Of a stretch of DNA of 64,000 nt, positions 8,221 through 17,076 are shown in pieces. Made by a program: the position numbers and the translations under genes. Position 1 is the stretch's first letter. Each line of letters opens with the position of its first letter. A model generated the notes under the pieces. It made no database searches. It saw only the letters and a list, made by a program, of their open reading frames with translations, and had not been told where the DNA came from. This DNA is from Pseudarthrobacter equi (GTDB taxonomy: Bacteria; Actinomycetota; Actinomycetes; Actinomycetales; Micrococcaceae), in NCBI RefSeq assembly GCF_900105535.1, contig NZ_LT629779.1, positions 2,356,001 through 2,420,000 of the forward strand, given 5' to 3'.

Positions 8221-8352
8221 ATTTCGAGGCAGTTCCAGCCCCGGATTTCCAGGGGCCGGCTAGGTGTGTTCACCCCTTCGGGAACAACGGCGCAGCGGCG
8301 CACGTTGGAGACACGTCAAGTGAGCAGCCGGCAAGAGAGATGAGATGCACCC

Positions 8353-8655
8353 GTGGCAACCGATTATGACGAGGTCCGCTCCGATGTAAAGGAGTCCCAG
8401 GACCGTTCCCTGGAGGCGTTGCAATCTGCCAACGCCCCCGACGCCCGCAGCGTTGTTACCCAGTTGGACGAAGCGGATGCACTGGATGAAGGCCTGACCC
8501 CCGGTGGAGAAATCGTCTCTGAGGAACTGACAGTCCAGGTCATTCCCCAGGGCGCGGACGAATTCACCTGCTACTCCTGCTTCCTGGTCCGCCACCGCTC
8601 CCAGCTGGCGCGGGAAAGCAACGGCCATTCGTACTGCAGCGAGTGCGAGGGCTAA
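8353..8655 (+). CDS. DUF4193 family protein
   Basis: A 100-residue protein starting at GTG 8353 with MATDYDEVRSDVKESQ, the conserved opening of the DUF4193 family. The N-terminal half is acidic and charged. The C-terminal part has two cysteine pairs, CYSC and CSEC, 21 residues or so apart, which look like a small zinc ribbon. The family is widespread in actinobacteria and has no assigned function. The neighbours give no functional hint. Confidence 0.88.
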   Translation: MATDYDEVRSDVKESQDRSLEALQSANAPDARSVVTQLDEADALDEGLTPGGEIVSEELTVQVIPQGADEFTCYSCFLVRHRSQLARESNGHSYCSECEG

Positions 8656-8663
8656 AGGCAGGA

Positions 8664-8679
8664 GCGCTGGCAACAGCGC
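8664..8679. terminator. Short hairpin after the DUF4193 gene
   Basis: GCGCTG (8664-8669) and CAGCGC (8674-8679) pair perfectly around a four-base loop, nine bases past the stop. It is a weak terminator candidate without a T-run. Confidence 0.35.
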
Positions 8680-8752
8680 CGCCCAAGGGAGGTCGGCGGA
8701 ACCATCGTTCAACGAAGGTGACCAGGGGACTGGCCTGTCCGGCTCCCGGGGC

Positions 8753-10822
8753 TTAGCCCAGGCGCAATGCCACGGCGAGGTCCGGGGCCAGCGACTTCGC
8801 GAACGTGTTCGTCATGTGGTTGTCGCGGTAGACAAGGACATTGCCAATAACCACCGGGCAGACGCCGTCGCGGCAGAAATGGCGGGACAGGTCGATCGTT
8901 TCAACCCCGGGAACACTGCCGGCGGCAGTCACCAGAGTGTCCGTACCTGCAAGGGCCTCGGCTGCGGACGTTGCGCATTGATCCTGCTTGCCGTGCTTCT
9001 GCAGGCATTCCACCGGATTTCCGCCGGGGTACGGCGGATCGGCGATCACGGCGACGCGCAGGCCCGCCCCGCGCAGCCGTGACAGGGACTGGACGTAACC
9101 CTCAGCCAGCGGGGATTCCGGGGACCAGTGCCACCCGAGCGCCTTGCGGTAGCCGTCCTCGCGCATCCCCGCCACCAGGACCAGATCCGGTTTCTGCCCG
9201 ATAATCTTCTCGGCAGTGATGGCGTTCTGCGCCGAGCAGTTGGCATACACGGTGTCCGCGGAGCGTGGCGGCGTCAGCGCAAACGGGCAGCCGTTGCGCA
9301 CCATCGCGTGGATCCTGAGCGGAATCTTCTTCGACACCGCAACGAGCGGATCCACGAACTGGCCGGCGTGCGAATCGCCCACCACGACCACTACGGGCGC
9401 CTGCTGGTCCTGTGACCCGAACCAGCAGTCAGTATCAGGCACCGTGGCCGGATCGTAGACACCGCATGCGCCAACACTCGTGGCCGGAACGTCCTGCATC
9501 GCCACGGACGGATCCGGGCGGACGGGCATGCCCGCGGGAACGGCGGCGGGACGCTCGGACCACGCCTGGGCGCCGGGGTAGTCCCGGTCGGACAGGGCAG
9601 TGGACAGCTGGGCCCGCTTGACCTCAACAACCTGCCACGGCGCCCACGCCGCCACGGTCACCAGCACCGCGCTGCACATGGCAAGGACGTACACCTTCCG
9701 GTGGCCGCCCCACCCGGTGTTCCGGCTGGAAGGGTGCCGGAAGCGCTGCTCCACCCAGTAATAGGACGCAGCTGCGAGCCCGAGGCTCAGCACTGCCAAA
9801 AGGACGGCCTCCCTGATCCGTGGCGCGCGGCCCAGCAGGGCCACGGCGAACACGATGACTGGCCAATGCCACAGGTAGAGCGAGTACGAGACGTCGCCAA
9901 TGAAGGTCAGCGGACGGAGGCTGAGCACCCTGGACGCTGACCACGGAACGGCTGCCGCCGCGCTGCCTGACCTCAGGAGCAGTGCAGTGCCGAGCACGGG
10001 TATGGCGGCGATGCTGCCGGGGAACGGCATATCGGTGGTCAGGAAGAAGACGGGGATGACGACGGCGGCCACGCCCACCCAGCTGGCAAGGGCGGCACGG
10101 CGCCCGGTCAGGATGCCCATGGCCGGCACCAGGGCGGCCAGTCCGCCGACGGCCAACTCCCACACCCTGGTGCCCGTCACGAAGTAGGCCAGGGTGTGTT
10201 CGTTGTTGCTGAGGTAGATGCTGTACGCGAAGGACACCAGTGCCACCGCAGCCAGTGCGGGAACAATGAACGTGTCTGCCGCCCGGTTCAGGCGGCGGGC
10301 GGCCAGCACAAGGCCCAGGAAGAAGAACGGGATCACCAGGTAGAACTGTTCCTCGACCGCGAGGGACCAGAAGTGCTGAAGCGGTGACACTTCCCCAGTT
10401 GCCCCCGCATAGGACACCGCGGACAACGCCTGGTGCCAGTTCTGCACCTGGAGAAGCGAAAAGAGCACATCGGCCGAGATGCCCTGCCAGCGGCTCTGCG
10501 GAAGCAGCAGCACGGTCCCCAGCAGGACCGCCACCAGCACGGCAGCCGACGCCGGGAAGAGCCGGCGGATCCGCCTGGCATAGAAGGCGGGGACGGAGAT
10601 CGACGAGTGCTTGGCAGCTTCCCGTGCCAGGGAACCGATGATCAGGAACCCTGAAAGGACGAAGAACACGTCGACGCCGATGAACCCGCCCGCCAGGGCC
10701 TCCGGCCGGAGGTGGTAGACCACCACGAGGCCAACGGCCAGTGCGCGGAGCCCCTGGATGTCGAGCCGTGGGGCGTGCCCGGTTCCGTTGTTGGCGCGCT
10801 TGACCGCGGAGGCATGCCTCAT
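8753..10822 (-). CDS. OafA-type membrane acyltransferase with C-terminal SGNH domain
   Basis: A 689-residue two-domain enzyme expected to O-acetylate a cell-surface glycan. Residues about 18-380 form the multi-helix acyltransferase-3 domain: RLDIQGLRALAVGLVVVYH includes the conserved His, and GGFIGVDVFFVLSGFLI is the family signature. After a linker, a C-terminal extracytoplasmic SGNH hydrolase-like domain contains VVVVGDSHAGQF (nucleophile Ser) and, near the end, YRDNHMTN (Asp-x-x-His). This layout matches bacterial OafA and actinobacterial homologues. It is transcribed alone, about 100 bases downstream of the NfeD-like gene. Which glycan it modifies cannot be told. Confidence 0.92.
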   Translation of the reverse strand: MRHASAVKRANNGTGHAPRLDIQGLRALAVGLVVVYHLRPEALAGGFIGVDVFFVLSGFLIIGSLAREAAKHSSISVPAFYARRIRRLFPASAAVLVAVLLGTVLLLPQSRWQGISADVLFSLLQVQNWHQALSAVSYAGATGEVSPLQHFWSLAVEEQFYLVIPFFFLGLVLAARRLNRAADTFIVPALAAVALVSFAYSIYLSNNEHTLAYFVTGTRVWELAVGGLAALVPAMGILTGRRAALASWVGVAAVVIPVFFLTTDMPFPGSIAAIPVLGTALLLRSGSAAAAVPWSASRVLSLRPLTFIGDVSYSLYLWHWPVIVFAVALLGRAPRIREAVLLAVLSLGLAAASYYWVEQRFRHPSSRNTGWGGHRKVYVLAMCSAVLVTVAAWAPWQVVEVKRAQLSTALSDRDYPGAQAWSERPAAVPAGMPVRPDPSVAMQDVPATSVGACGVYDPATVPDTDCWFGSQDQQAPVVVVVGDSHAGQFVDPLVAVSKKIPLRIHAMVRNGCPFALTPPRSADTVYANCSAQNAITAEKIIGQKPDLVLVAGMREDGYRKALGWHWSPESPLAEGYVQSLSRLRGAGLRVAVIADPPYPGGNPVECLQKHGKQDQCATSAAEALAGTDTLVTAAGSVPGVETIDLSRHFCRDGVCPVVIGNVLVYRDNHMTNTFAKSLAPDLAVALRLG

Positions 10823-10923
10823 TGCGTCCCCTCTGAGTACTTCTTCAGTCCCGCGCCGTGCGCAGGGAAAATCAGGGGCGAGCGGAGGCTCGCCGACAGG
10901 AGATTCTATCGGATGCCGGGTGG

Positions 10924-11166
10924 TTACTCCGCGTGCCGGAGCACGTCCGGGAGTTCTTCGACGTACACCGTTTGCGGCGGTTCGAAGTAGATCACCAGCA
11001 CCTCCTCGCCCACTGCGAAACCGCTCGCCTTGTCGAAGGGGTGTGCATGGAAGGCCATGGTTCCGCCGAGATAGGGCAACATGACCTCGCCGATGGTGCC
11101 GGGCCCGATCCGTCCCGTCACCCGGGCGATCTTGCCTGTCAGGCTGCGGTCGGCATTCCTGTGCAT
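10924..11166 (-). CDS. Small NfeD-like OB-fold protein
   Basis: An 80-residue soluble protein, seven bases downstream of the flotillin gene on the same strand. It contains GKIARVTGRIGPGTIGEVML and ASGFAVGEEVLVIYFEPPQTVYVEEL, the short beta-rich pattern of the NfeD C-terminal OB fold. There is no membrane helix, so it would be an NfeD soluble domain alone. NfeD proteins usually accompany SPFH/flotillin proteins, which supports the call. The family match is by pattern and context only. Confidence 0.65.
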   Translation of the reverse strand: MHRNADRSLTGKIARVTGRIGPGTIGEVMLPYLGGTMAFHAHPFDKASGFAVGEEVLVIYFEPPQTVYVEELPDVLRHAE

Positions 11167-11173
11167 GGCCTTC

Positions 11174-12616
11174 CTAGGCGCCGGGAGCCGTTGGTGTCCG
11201 CGAGGAGTCTTTGGCGTCCTTGCCGTTGCGGAGTGCGGTGCGCAGTGCCGGCAGGTAGTCGCCGGCCTGGGCCAGGATCCCGCCGAGCATCTTGTTGACG
11301 CCCTCGCCGCCGTTCAGGACTGTCATTTGGCCAACGTGCGAGAAGGGTTCGGCGGCGGCCGCGATGATGGCGGGCATGTTTTCGGCGAGCTGCTGGGAAA
11401 TCACGGCGTCCTGGTTGCTGGCCAGGGCTTCGGCCCGTGCCTTGATGCCGTCCGCCTCGGCCAGGGCCTTGGCCTTGATGGCGGAGGCGGCAGCATCGCC
11501 CTTGGCCTTGGTGGCCGCAGCCTCGGCCTCACCGGTGACCTTGGTGGCGCCCGCTGCTGCAGCCGCGGCGGTGGCGTTTGCCTGTGCCGTCATTTCCGTT
11601 CGGCGGGCGTTGGCCTGGGCTTCGAGCTCTGTGCGCCGTGCCAGGGCTTCTGCGGCGCTGATGTCTGCCGCCTTTTGCCCTTCTGCGTCGGTGCGCTTGG
11701 CATAGGCCTTGGCGTCTGCGGGCTTCCGGATGGTGGTTTGAAGCTTTTGTTCCTCGCGGTCGGCCTCGAGCTTGGCGACTTCGGTTTCCTGGACCACCAC
11801 CTGCTGGCGTGCTGTGGCCTCCGCCAGCGGACCGGCCTGGGCAGCGTTGGCCCGGGCACGTTCTGCGTTGGCCTGCGCCACGGACTGCCTGATGGCGGAA
11901 AGGCTTTGGGCGTCAGCGATCAGTGCCGCCGCTTCGGCCTCCTTCTCGGCCGCCTCCCGGTTGCGGGTGGCCTCGGCGATCCTGGCTTCCATCTTCACCT
12001 GGGCAATGTGCGGCTTGGCGATGTTCTGGATGTACCCGGTGGGATCCTGCAGATCCTTGATCTGCAGCGAATCCACCACGAGGCCGAGCTTCTCCATTTC
12101 CACGCCGCTGGCGCTGCGGACCTGCGAAGCGAGCTTGTCCCGTTCCCGGATAATTTCCTCCATGGTCATGCTGCCGATAATGGATCGCAGGTGCCCCTCG
12201 AAGACGTTGTAGACCTGGCTCTCCATTTTGGGCTGCTGGCCGAGGAAACGGCGGGCGGCATTGGCAATAAACGGTGGCGCGTCCCCAATCTTGTAAATGA
12301 CCACCCCTTCCACCACCACCTGGATTCCCTGCGAGGTGACGCAGGAAACCTTGAGTTCCGTTTCATTCAGGGTCAACGAAAGTGGGCGCACGGTCTGCAG
12401 CCCGGGTAGTACCAGTGCCCCCTTGCCCGTCACGATCTTGAAGTCCATGCCGGCACGGGTATCCAGGGTTCCGCGGGTCAGCCCGGAAATGATCAGGGCT
12501 TCGTTGGGTTCTGCCACTTTCCACATCAGTTTGGTGGCCACCCAAATGAAACCAACGGCAAAAAGCACTCCCAGGATGATCGCAATGAGCGGGAAGAATG
12601 GTGAGAAGTCCGGCAT
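11174..12616 (-). CDS. Flotillin-like SPFH-domain protein
   Basis: A 480-residue membrane scaffold protein of the flotillin/YqiK type. Residues about 5-30 are a membrane segment (FFPLIAIILGVLFAVGFIW). The SPFH/band-7 domain follows (PNEALIISGLTRGTLDTRAGMDFKIV...), then a long Ala/Glu/Lys-rich coiled coil from about residue 230 to 420 with repeated EAEA and AKA patterns, and a short tail. AAGGA stands about seven bases before the ATG. With the NfeD-like gene downstream it forms the usual flotillin-NfeD pair, which organises membrane microdomains in other bacteria. Confidence 0.92.
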   Translation of the reverse strand: MPDFSPFFPLIAIILGVLFAVGFIWVATKLMWKVAEPNEALIISGLTRGTLDTRAGMDFKIVTGKGALVLPGLQTVRPLSLTLNETELKVSCVTSQGIQVVVEGVVIYKIGDAPPFIANAARRFLGQQPKMESQVYNVFEGHLRSIIGSMTMEEIIRERDKLASQVRSASGVEMEKLGLVVDSLQIKDLQDPTGYIQNIAKPHIAQVKMEARIAEATRNREAAEKEAEAAALIADAQSLSAIRQSVAQANAERARANAAQAGPLAEATARQQVVVQETEVAKLEADREEQKLQTTIRKPADAKAYAKRTDAEGQKAADISAAEALARRTELEAQANARRTEMTAQANATAAAAAAGATKVTGEAEAAATKAKGDAAASAIKAKALAEADGIKARAEALASNQDAVISQQLAENMPAIIAAAAEPFSHVGQMTVLNGGEGVNKMLGGILAQAGDYLPALRTALRNGKDAKDSSRTPTAPGA

Positions 12617-12933
12617 GACCAGGTCCTTTCACGGGTTCGACAACCCGCCTCGGATAACGCCCCAATAATGCAGCTGCCCATTCCCGGCCGATCAATTTGT
12701 GCCCGTAACTGCCCATCCGCTGGCCAACTGTTGTAGCCAGTCTGATTGCGGCCTGCCGAAGAGTCCATAGCCCGGCCCCTGTTATTTGCCCGCGGCAACA
12801 AAACAGCGCACGACGACGGCGTCCGGGCCACGCAGGCAGGCCCGCCGCGCCGCCGTCGCGGCACAACGGGCCAGGTCCTCATCCGGGGGACGCCTCCCCG
12901 GACCCGGACCGGTGTCAACGGCCGAAGAGGTGT
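12617..12933. other. Intergenic region upstream of the flotillin gene
   Basis: This 317-base region lies between two minus-strand genes. It contains the hairpin at 12882-12902 and, 20 bases before the flotillin start, a perfect CGGGTT-CGAC-AACCCG hairpin. Between about 12650 and 12780 the DNA is less GC-rich and should carry the flotillin promoter, but I cannot place it with confidence. I see no further gene. Confidence 0.4.
12882..12902 (-). terminator. Hairpin downstream of the FAD oxidoreductase gene
   Basis: TCCGGGG (12882-12888) and CCCCGGA (12896-12902) pair perfectly around a seven-base loop, 32 bases beyond the stop of the minus-strand oxidoreductase gene. It is a plausible terminator without a T-run. 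Confidence 0.45.
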
Positions 12934-14433
12934 TCAGGATGCCGGAGCGGCCTCCGGAGGTGCGGCGTCCGAGCCCGCCCCGGGTTGCAGGTCCACTGCC
13001 TCCCGCTGCAGGGATGCAGGTGCGTCCGCGGCAGGACGTGTAACGCCGGTGCCCGTGGCCGGTGCCGGCGTGATGTTCTGGTTGATGTGGAAGAAGTTGT
13101 CGGGATCGTATTTGGCCTTGATTTCTGCAAGCCGCGCGTAGTTCGAACCCAGCGTCTCCTCGATGCGCGCTTGATCGTCCGAGTCCTGGAAGTTGAGGTA
13201 GCCGCCCGGCTCGGAGAACTCATGCAGTGCCGTCCAGTAATCGCGGACCCACGCGATGTTCGCCTCATTCTCTGAGGCGTCGGGCCACTGCCCTGCGATC
13301 ACCGGCGCAAAATTGACGTTCCGGTGGGCGAAGGCCGTGGCTTCCGGAGCCACCCGCTGGACTGCCCCGTCAATCGGGTAGAAGTGGTTGGCCGTATGGA
13401 TGCTCGGGATGCCAGGCGATTTCTCGACGGCGACGCGCAGCGCATCGTCGCTGAGGGTCCGGAGGAAATCGGCCTTCCAGTATCCCTGGAGTCCGGGAAC
13501 ATTCAGCCCGTCGAACATCATGTTCAGTGCGGGATAGGGCATGGGTGCGAAGAAGCTGCCCAGCGGTTCTCCTGCGTCCAGCATCGGCTGCCAGTGGGCG
13601 GGGCCGGCGTCGGGATCGCCGGTCCACATGCCCACGACGACCGTAACCGGCCGTCCATGCCATTCCTCGGGCAGGAACGGAACCGGTGGCCCCTGGTGGA
13701 AGCCCAGGAACGCTCCCATTTCCTCAGGTTCGGCGGCAATCCATTCGCGGTAGGCAGCACCCACGCCGGCTCCGGTGGACGCGTCGAAGAAGATGATGCC
13801 CACATGGACCATATCCACGGGGTGCAGCCGGAACTCGAGCGAGGTGACCACGCCGAAGTTGCCGCTGCCGCCGCGCAAAGCCCAGAAGAGGTCAACGTTC
13901 TCGGCGTCGCTGGCCGTCAGGAATGAACCGTCAGCCAGCACGACGTCGGCCCCGATGAGGTTGTCGCAGGACAGGCCGTACTTGCGGGCAAGGTAGCCGA
14001 TGCCGCCGCCCAGGGTCAGTCCACTGACGCCGGTGGTGCCGACGATGCCGCCCGTGCTGGCCAGGCCGAAGGCGTGTGTGGCGTGGTTGTAGTCAGCCCA
14101 CGTCGCGCCGGCTTCGACGCGCGCTGTCCTCGCTGCCGGGTCAACCCGCACCCCGCGGCGCGCCGAGAAATCCAGGACCAGACCGTCGTCGACCGTTCCG
14201 AATCCGGGGGCGCTGTGCCCGCCGCCGCGCACCGCAACATCAATGCCGAGGCCGCGGGCGAAGCGCACGGCGGCCATGACGTCTGCCGCCTGGGATACCT
14301 GCAATACCGCGGCTGGCCTGCGGTCGATCATGCCGTTGTAGACGTGCCGGGCCTCCTCGTAACCGGCGTCCCCTTCTTCGATGACCTGTCCGCGGACCTG
14401 TTCGCGGAGCACGTCAAAACGATCGCTACCCAT
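12934..14433 (-). CDS. FAD-binding oxidoreductase, berberine-bridge-enzyme-like
   Basis: A 499-residue flavoenzyme with an N-terminal FAD-binding domain and a C-terminal BBE segment. The ATG at 14433 (MGSDRFDVLREQ) is preferred to the in-frame start 15 codons upstream. AVRGGGHSAPGFGT holds His73, the residue that binds FAD covalently in this family. In two-link members a Cys occurs in the next conserved loop; here that loop reads GIVGTTGVSGLTLGGG with Val at the corresponding place, so only one covalent bond is expected. YWTALHEFSEPGGYLNF and YDPDNFFHINQNI are the BBE end. A low-complexity Ala/Pro tail of about 35 residues follows. The substrate is unknown. Confidence 0.9.
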   Translation of the reverse strand: MGSDRFDVLREQVRGQVIEEGDAGYEEARHVYNGMIDRRPAAVLQVSQAADVMAAVRFARGLGIDVAVRGGGHSAPGFGTVDDGLVLDFSARRGVRVDPAARTARVEAGATWADYNHATHAFGLASTGGIVGTTGVSGLTLGGGIGYLARKYGLSCDNLIGADVVLADGSFLTASDAENVDLFWALRGGSGNFGVVTSLEFRLHPVDMVHVGIIFFDASTGAGVGAAYREWIAAEPEEMGAFLGFHQGPPVPFLPEEWHGRPVTVVVGMWTGDPDAGPAHWQPMLDAGEPLGSFFAPMPYPALNMMFDGLNVPGLQGYWKADFLRTLSDDALRVAVEKSPGIPSIHTANHFYPIDGAVQRVAPEATAFAHRNVNFAPVIAGQWPDASENEANIAWVRDYWTALHEFSEPGGYLNFQDSDDQARIEETLGSNYARLAEIKAKYDPDNFFHINQNITPAPATGTGVTRPAADAPASLQREAVDLQPGAGSDAAPPEAAPAS

Positions 14434-14628
14434 GACAACTCCAGATGTGTACCAAGACCAGGGGGCAGCCGACTCCATACGGGGCCCAGCGGGGGCCAGC
14501 GCGCTGACCTTTTCGGTATACGCCCGGCCACCACCGCCGTCAAGGCTCAGGAACCCGCCCCTGCCCCCTATGTTCGGCCGGTATGGAGCCCGGCGATTTA
14601 CGGGGCAACTGGCGCAGCGGGAGCCGCC

Positions 14629-15297
14629 TCAGCTTTGGGTTGGCGGTGGCGAGGACGGCTGCCGCTTCCTGCTGCGGGCACGCCGCACCCGCCAGATCAC
14701 CACGGCAACGAGGCCAATGACCACGACGGCGGCAGTCACGTCTTCGCCCGCGGCCTTGGCTACGGCGCCATAGGAGTTGCCGGCGAGATAGCCGAGCAGC
14801 ACGAAGCCCGCACCCCAGATGAGCCCGCCCGCGGCGTTGAAGGCCAGGAAGCGCGGATAGTGCATGCCGGAGACGCCCGCCAGTGCCGGCATCAGGGCCC
14901 GGAAGAGCGCCACGAACCGGCCGAGGAAGACTGCTGATCCGCCGCGGCGCCGCAGGAAGTCCTGGGCCTTGTCGAGGTTGTCGCGGTGCCGGAGCAGGAA
15001 CCGGTTCTCCAGCAGCCTGGGGCCCATATGCTTGCCCACCTCGTATCCCACACTGTCGCCGATGATGGCGGCCAGCACCACCAGCCCCATCATGACGCCC
15101 AACTGCACCTGGCCGCGGCTGGCCACCACCCCGCCCAGCACGGCGGCCGTTTCGCCGGGAATGACGAAGCCGATGAACAGTGCGTCCTCGGCGAAGACAA
15201 GCAGGGCCACCAGCGTGTAGGCGAGCGCCGGACTCACGCCGAGGATCCCGTCCACCAGGCCTCTCACGGGAGCGCCGCCGCCACGGCCTGCCGCCAT
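14629..15297 (-). CDS. DedA-family membrane protein
   Basis: A 222-residue integral membrane protein. Family motifs include FAEDALFIGFVIPGETAAVLGG, GDSVGYEVGKHMGPR, FLGRFVALFRALMPALAGVSGM (the conserved FxxRxxPxxR-like segment) and FNAAGGLIWGAGFVLLGYLAGN. DedA proteins support envelope integrity and lipid-carrier flipping in other bacteria. The C-terminus is basic and proline-rich (RRARSRKRQPSSPPP). It is divergent from the DUF1206 gene. Confidence 0.92.
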   Translation of the reverse strand: MAAGRGGGAPVRGLVDGILGVSPALAYTLVALLVFAEDALFIGFVIPGETAAVLGGVVASRGQVQLGVMMGLVVLAAIIGDSVGYEVGKHMGPRLLENRFLLRHRDNLDKAQDFLRRRGGSAVFLGRFVALFRALMPALAGVSGMHYPRFLAFNAAGGLIWGAGFVLLGYLAGNSYGAVAKAAGEDVTAAVVVIGLVAVVIWRVRRARSRKRQPSSPPPTQS

Positions 15298-15456
15298 TTA
15301 ATCTCCATGACTGCCATTGTGTACCCACTCCGGCGGATCCCGGCCGGGCAGGTCTGTCCGCACGGCATTTACAGATCTACACTGAAGCATTCCCACCGCG
15401 GCCAGGGCACGGACGCCTCGGAACAGATGATCAGCGTCAGATCGAAAGGGCCGGCC

Positions 15457-16281
15457 ATGGGCAACGCCTCGGAGAAGGCAAACCGTGCAGTTTCCGGAGC
15501 GGCGTCGGCGAGCCGGAGCCCCGCGCTGCGGGTGTTGGCCCGGGCCGGATACGTCTTCATTGGGCTGCTTCACATCCTGATCGGGGTGATTGCCCTGCAG
15601 ATCGCCGGCGGGCAGGGCGGCGAGGCTGACCAGACCGGCGCCATCGGGGCGGTGGCCTCAAAGCCCGGCGGCGTCTTCCTGCTGTGGGCGGGTGCGGTCG
15701 CCTGCGCCGCGCTGGCCCTGTGGATGGTCAGCGAGGCAGTTTTTGAGGCGCGTTCCCAATCGGAGTCCAAGAAGAAGCTGCAAAAAGCCGGTACTGCAGG
15801 CGGGAAGGCGCTGGTGTTCGGGGTCCTCGCCTTCACGTTCGCGGTGTTTGCCACCGGCGGAAGCAAGAGTTCAAGCCAGTCCGCCACCGACTTCACCGCG
15901 AAACTGATGGCGGCGCCTGCCGGAGTGGTGCTGTTGGTTGTTGTGGGACTCGCCATCATCGGCGCCGGCGGGTACTACGCCTACAAGGGCTTCAGCCGGC
16001 ACTTCATGGAGGACCTGCAGGACCCCGGCAACGCCCGGACAGCCGTTGAATGGACCGGCAGCGTCGGGTACGTGGCCAAGGGCGTGGTGCTCGCCGTCGT
16101 CGGCGTCCTGGTGATCGCCGCTGCCGTCACCGCCGATCCGTCAAAGTCCACCGGCCTGGACGGGGGACTGAAGACGCTCGGCTCGCAGCCTTACGGCACC
16201 GTCCTGCTGGCTGTCATCGCGGTGGGGCTGGCCTGCTATGGGGTGTATTCGATGGCGCGGGCACGCTACGGACGCTTCTAG
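15457..16281 (+). CDS. DUF1206 membrane protein
   Basis: A 274-residue membrane protein from the ATG at 15457, which has AAAGGG six bases upstream. It shows three repeats of a two-helix unit, each opening with a similar phrase: LARAGYVFIGLLHILIGVIAL, GTAGGKALVFGVLAFTFAVFA and WTGSVGYVAKGVVLAVVGVLVIAAA. This internal triplication is characteristic of DUF1206. The function is unknown. It ends 31 bases before the convergent TetR gene. Confidence 0.9.
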   Translation: MGNASEKANRAVSGAASASRSPALRVLARAGYVFIGLLHILIGVIALQIAGGQGGEADQTGAIGAVASKPGGVFLLWAGAVACAALALWMVSEAVFEARSQSESKKKLQKAGTAGGKALVFGVLAFTFAVFATGGSKSSSQSATDFTAKLMAAPAGVVLLVVVGLAIIGAGGYYAYKGFSRHFMEDLQDPGNARTAVEWTGSVGYVAKGVVLAVVGVLVIAAAVTADPSKSTGLDGGLKTLGSQPYGTVLLAVIAVGLACYGVYSMARARYGRF

Positions 16282-16312
16282 CCGCCTGCTGGCCGCCGGG
16301 CGCGGTGCACGC

Positions 16313-16930
16313 TCAGCCGATGGGCCACCACTCGGGAAGCAGTTCGCGCAGGTCCGCCAGGAATTCGTCCACCGGGCGGGGCGAGGCCTCCACCAGCCGG
16401 GACTCCATTGCGCCCACCACGCCGTAGGCGATGAACCGGGCAACCATGGGCTGCGGGACTTCCCGGCCGCCCGGTGCGGGTACGGCAATGGCGCGCCGTT
16501 CGAGCAGCAGGCGGACCGAACTTTCGAAGTGCGCTCCGAGCATGGCGTGCAGGCCGCCGGATCCGGCGTCGGTGACCAGTCCCCGGCGGTAGATGGCGCG
16601 GTGCCGGTCCAGGTGACGGACCACGTCGGCCGTGACCGCGCCGATGGCCGGGCCGATGTCGCCGCCGGCCGCGCTGAGGTGTTCCGCGCGGAGCACGTCC
16701 AGTTCGTCGGAAAGGACCTTCCGCAGCAGGGCTGCAGGGGAGGCTGCGTGCTGGTAGAAGGTGGACCTGTTGACCCCGGCGGCGGCTGCGACCTGCCCCG
16801 CAGCGAGCGTTCCGGCGTCGTTCTCCCCGGCAAGGTCCAGGATGGCGGAGGCCAGCTTTTCCCGGCTGCGAAGAGCCCGCGGATCGCGAAGCGCAGGTGC
16901 TTCGGGGTCCTGCTTCGGTTGCGATGTCAT
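16313..16930 (-). CDS. TetR-family transcriptional regulator
   Basis: A 205-residue regulator from the ATG at 16930 (MTSQPKQDPEAP). The HTH domain reads SREKLASAILDLAGENDAGTLAAGQVAAAAGVNRSTFYQHAASPAALLRKVL, with recognition helix VNRSTFYQH. The C-terminal half is a helical ligand domain without clear relatives. It is divergent from the SDR/alcohol dehydrogenase operon, and a 20-bp palindrome lies between them, so it very likely represses that operon and itself. Confidence 0.92.
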   Translation of the reverse strand: MTSQPKQDPEAPALRDPRALRSREKLASAILDLAGENDAGTLAAGQVAAAAGVNRSTFYQHAASPAALLRKVLSDELDVLRAEHLSAAGGDIGPAIGAVTADVVRHLDRHRAIYRRGLVTDAGSGGLHAMLGAHFESSVRLLLERRAIAVPAPGGREVPQPMVARFIAYGVVGAMESRLVEASPRPVDEFLADLRELLPEWWPIG

Positions 16931-17002
16931 GCAGGTCACACTCCCGGGTGATCTTGGCCGCCGGCGGTGGATAAACCGCCACGTCGAGCGTACCGTTCTA
17001 AC

Positions 17003-17022
17003 TATCCAACAAATGTCGGATA
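17003..17022. promoter_or_regulatory. TetR-type operator palindrome
   Basis: TATCCAACAAATGTCGGATA is an inverted repeat with 8 of 10 base pairs matching. It lies midway between the divergent TetR gene (start 16930) and the SDR gene (start 17077). The A/T-rich right side (GATAAA at 17019-17024) with TTCTAA at 16996-17001 could be a weak promoter for the SDR operon, which would put the operator inside the promoter. Confidence 0.65.
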
Positions 17023-17076
17023 AATGACTTGGGCCGCTTCGTTGACAACTCGGCCCGCTGTGGAAAGGAAGCACCC

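Noticed and set aside
11081..12409. 442-codon open frame opposite the flotillin gene, with apparent hydrophobic stretches
   Set aside because: The Gly/Leu/Cys-rich pattern is produced by the Ala/Glu coiled-coil codons of the flotillin read backwards.
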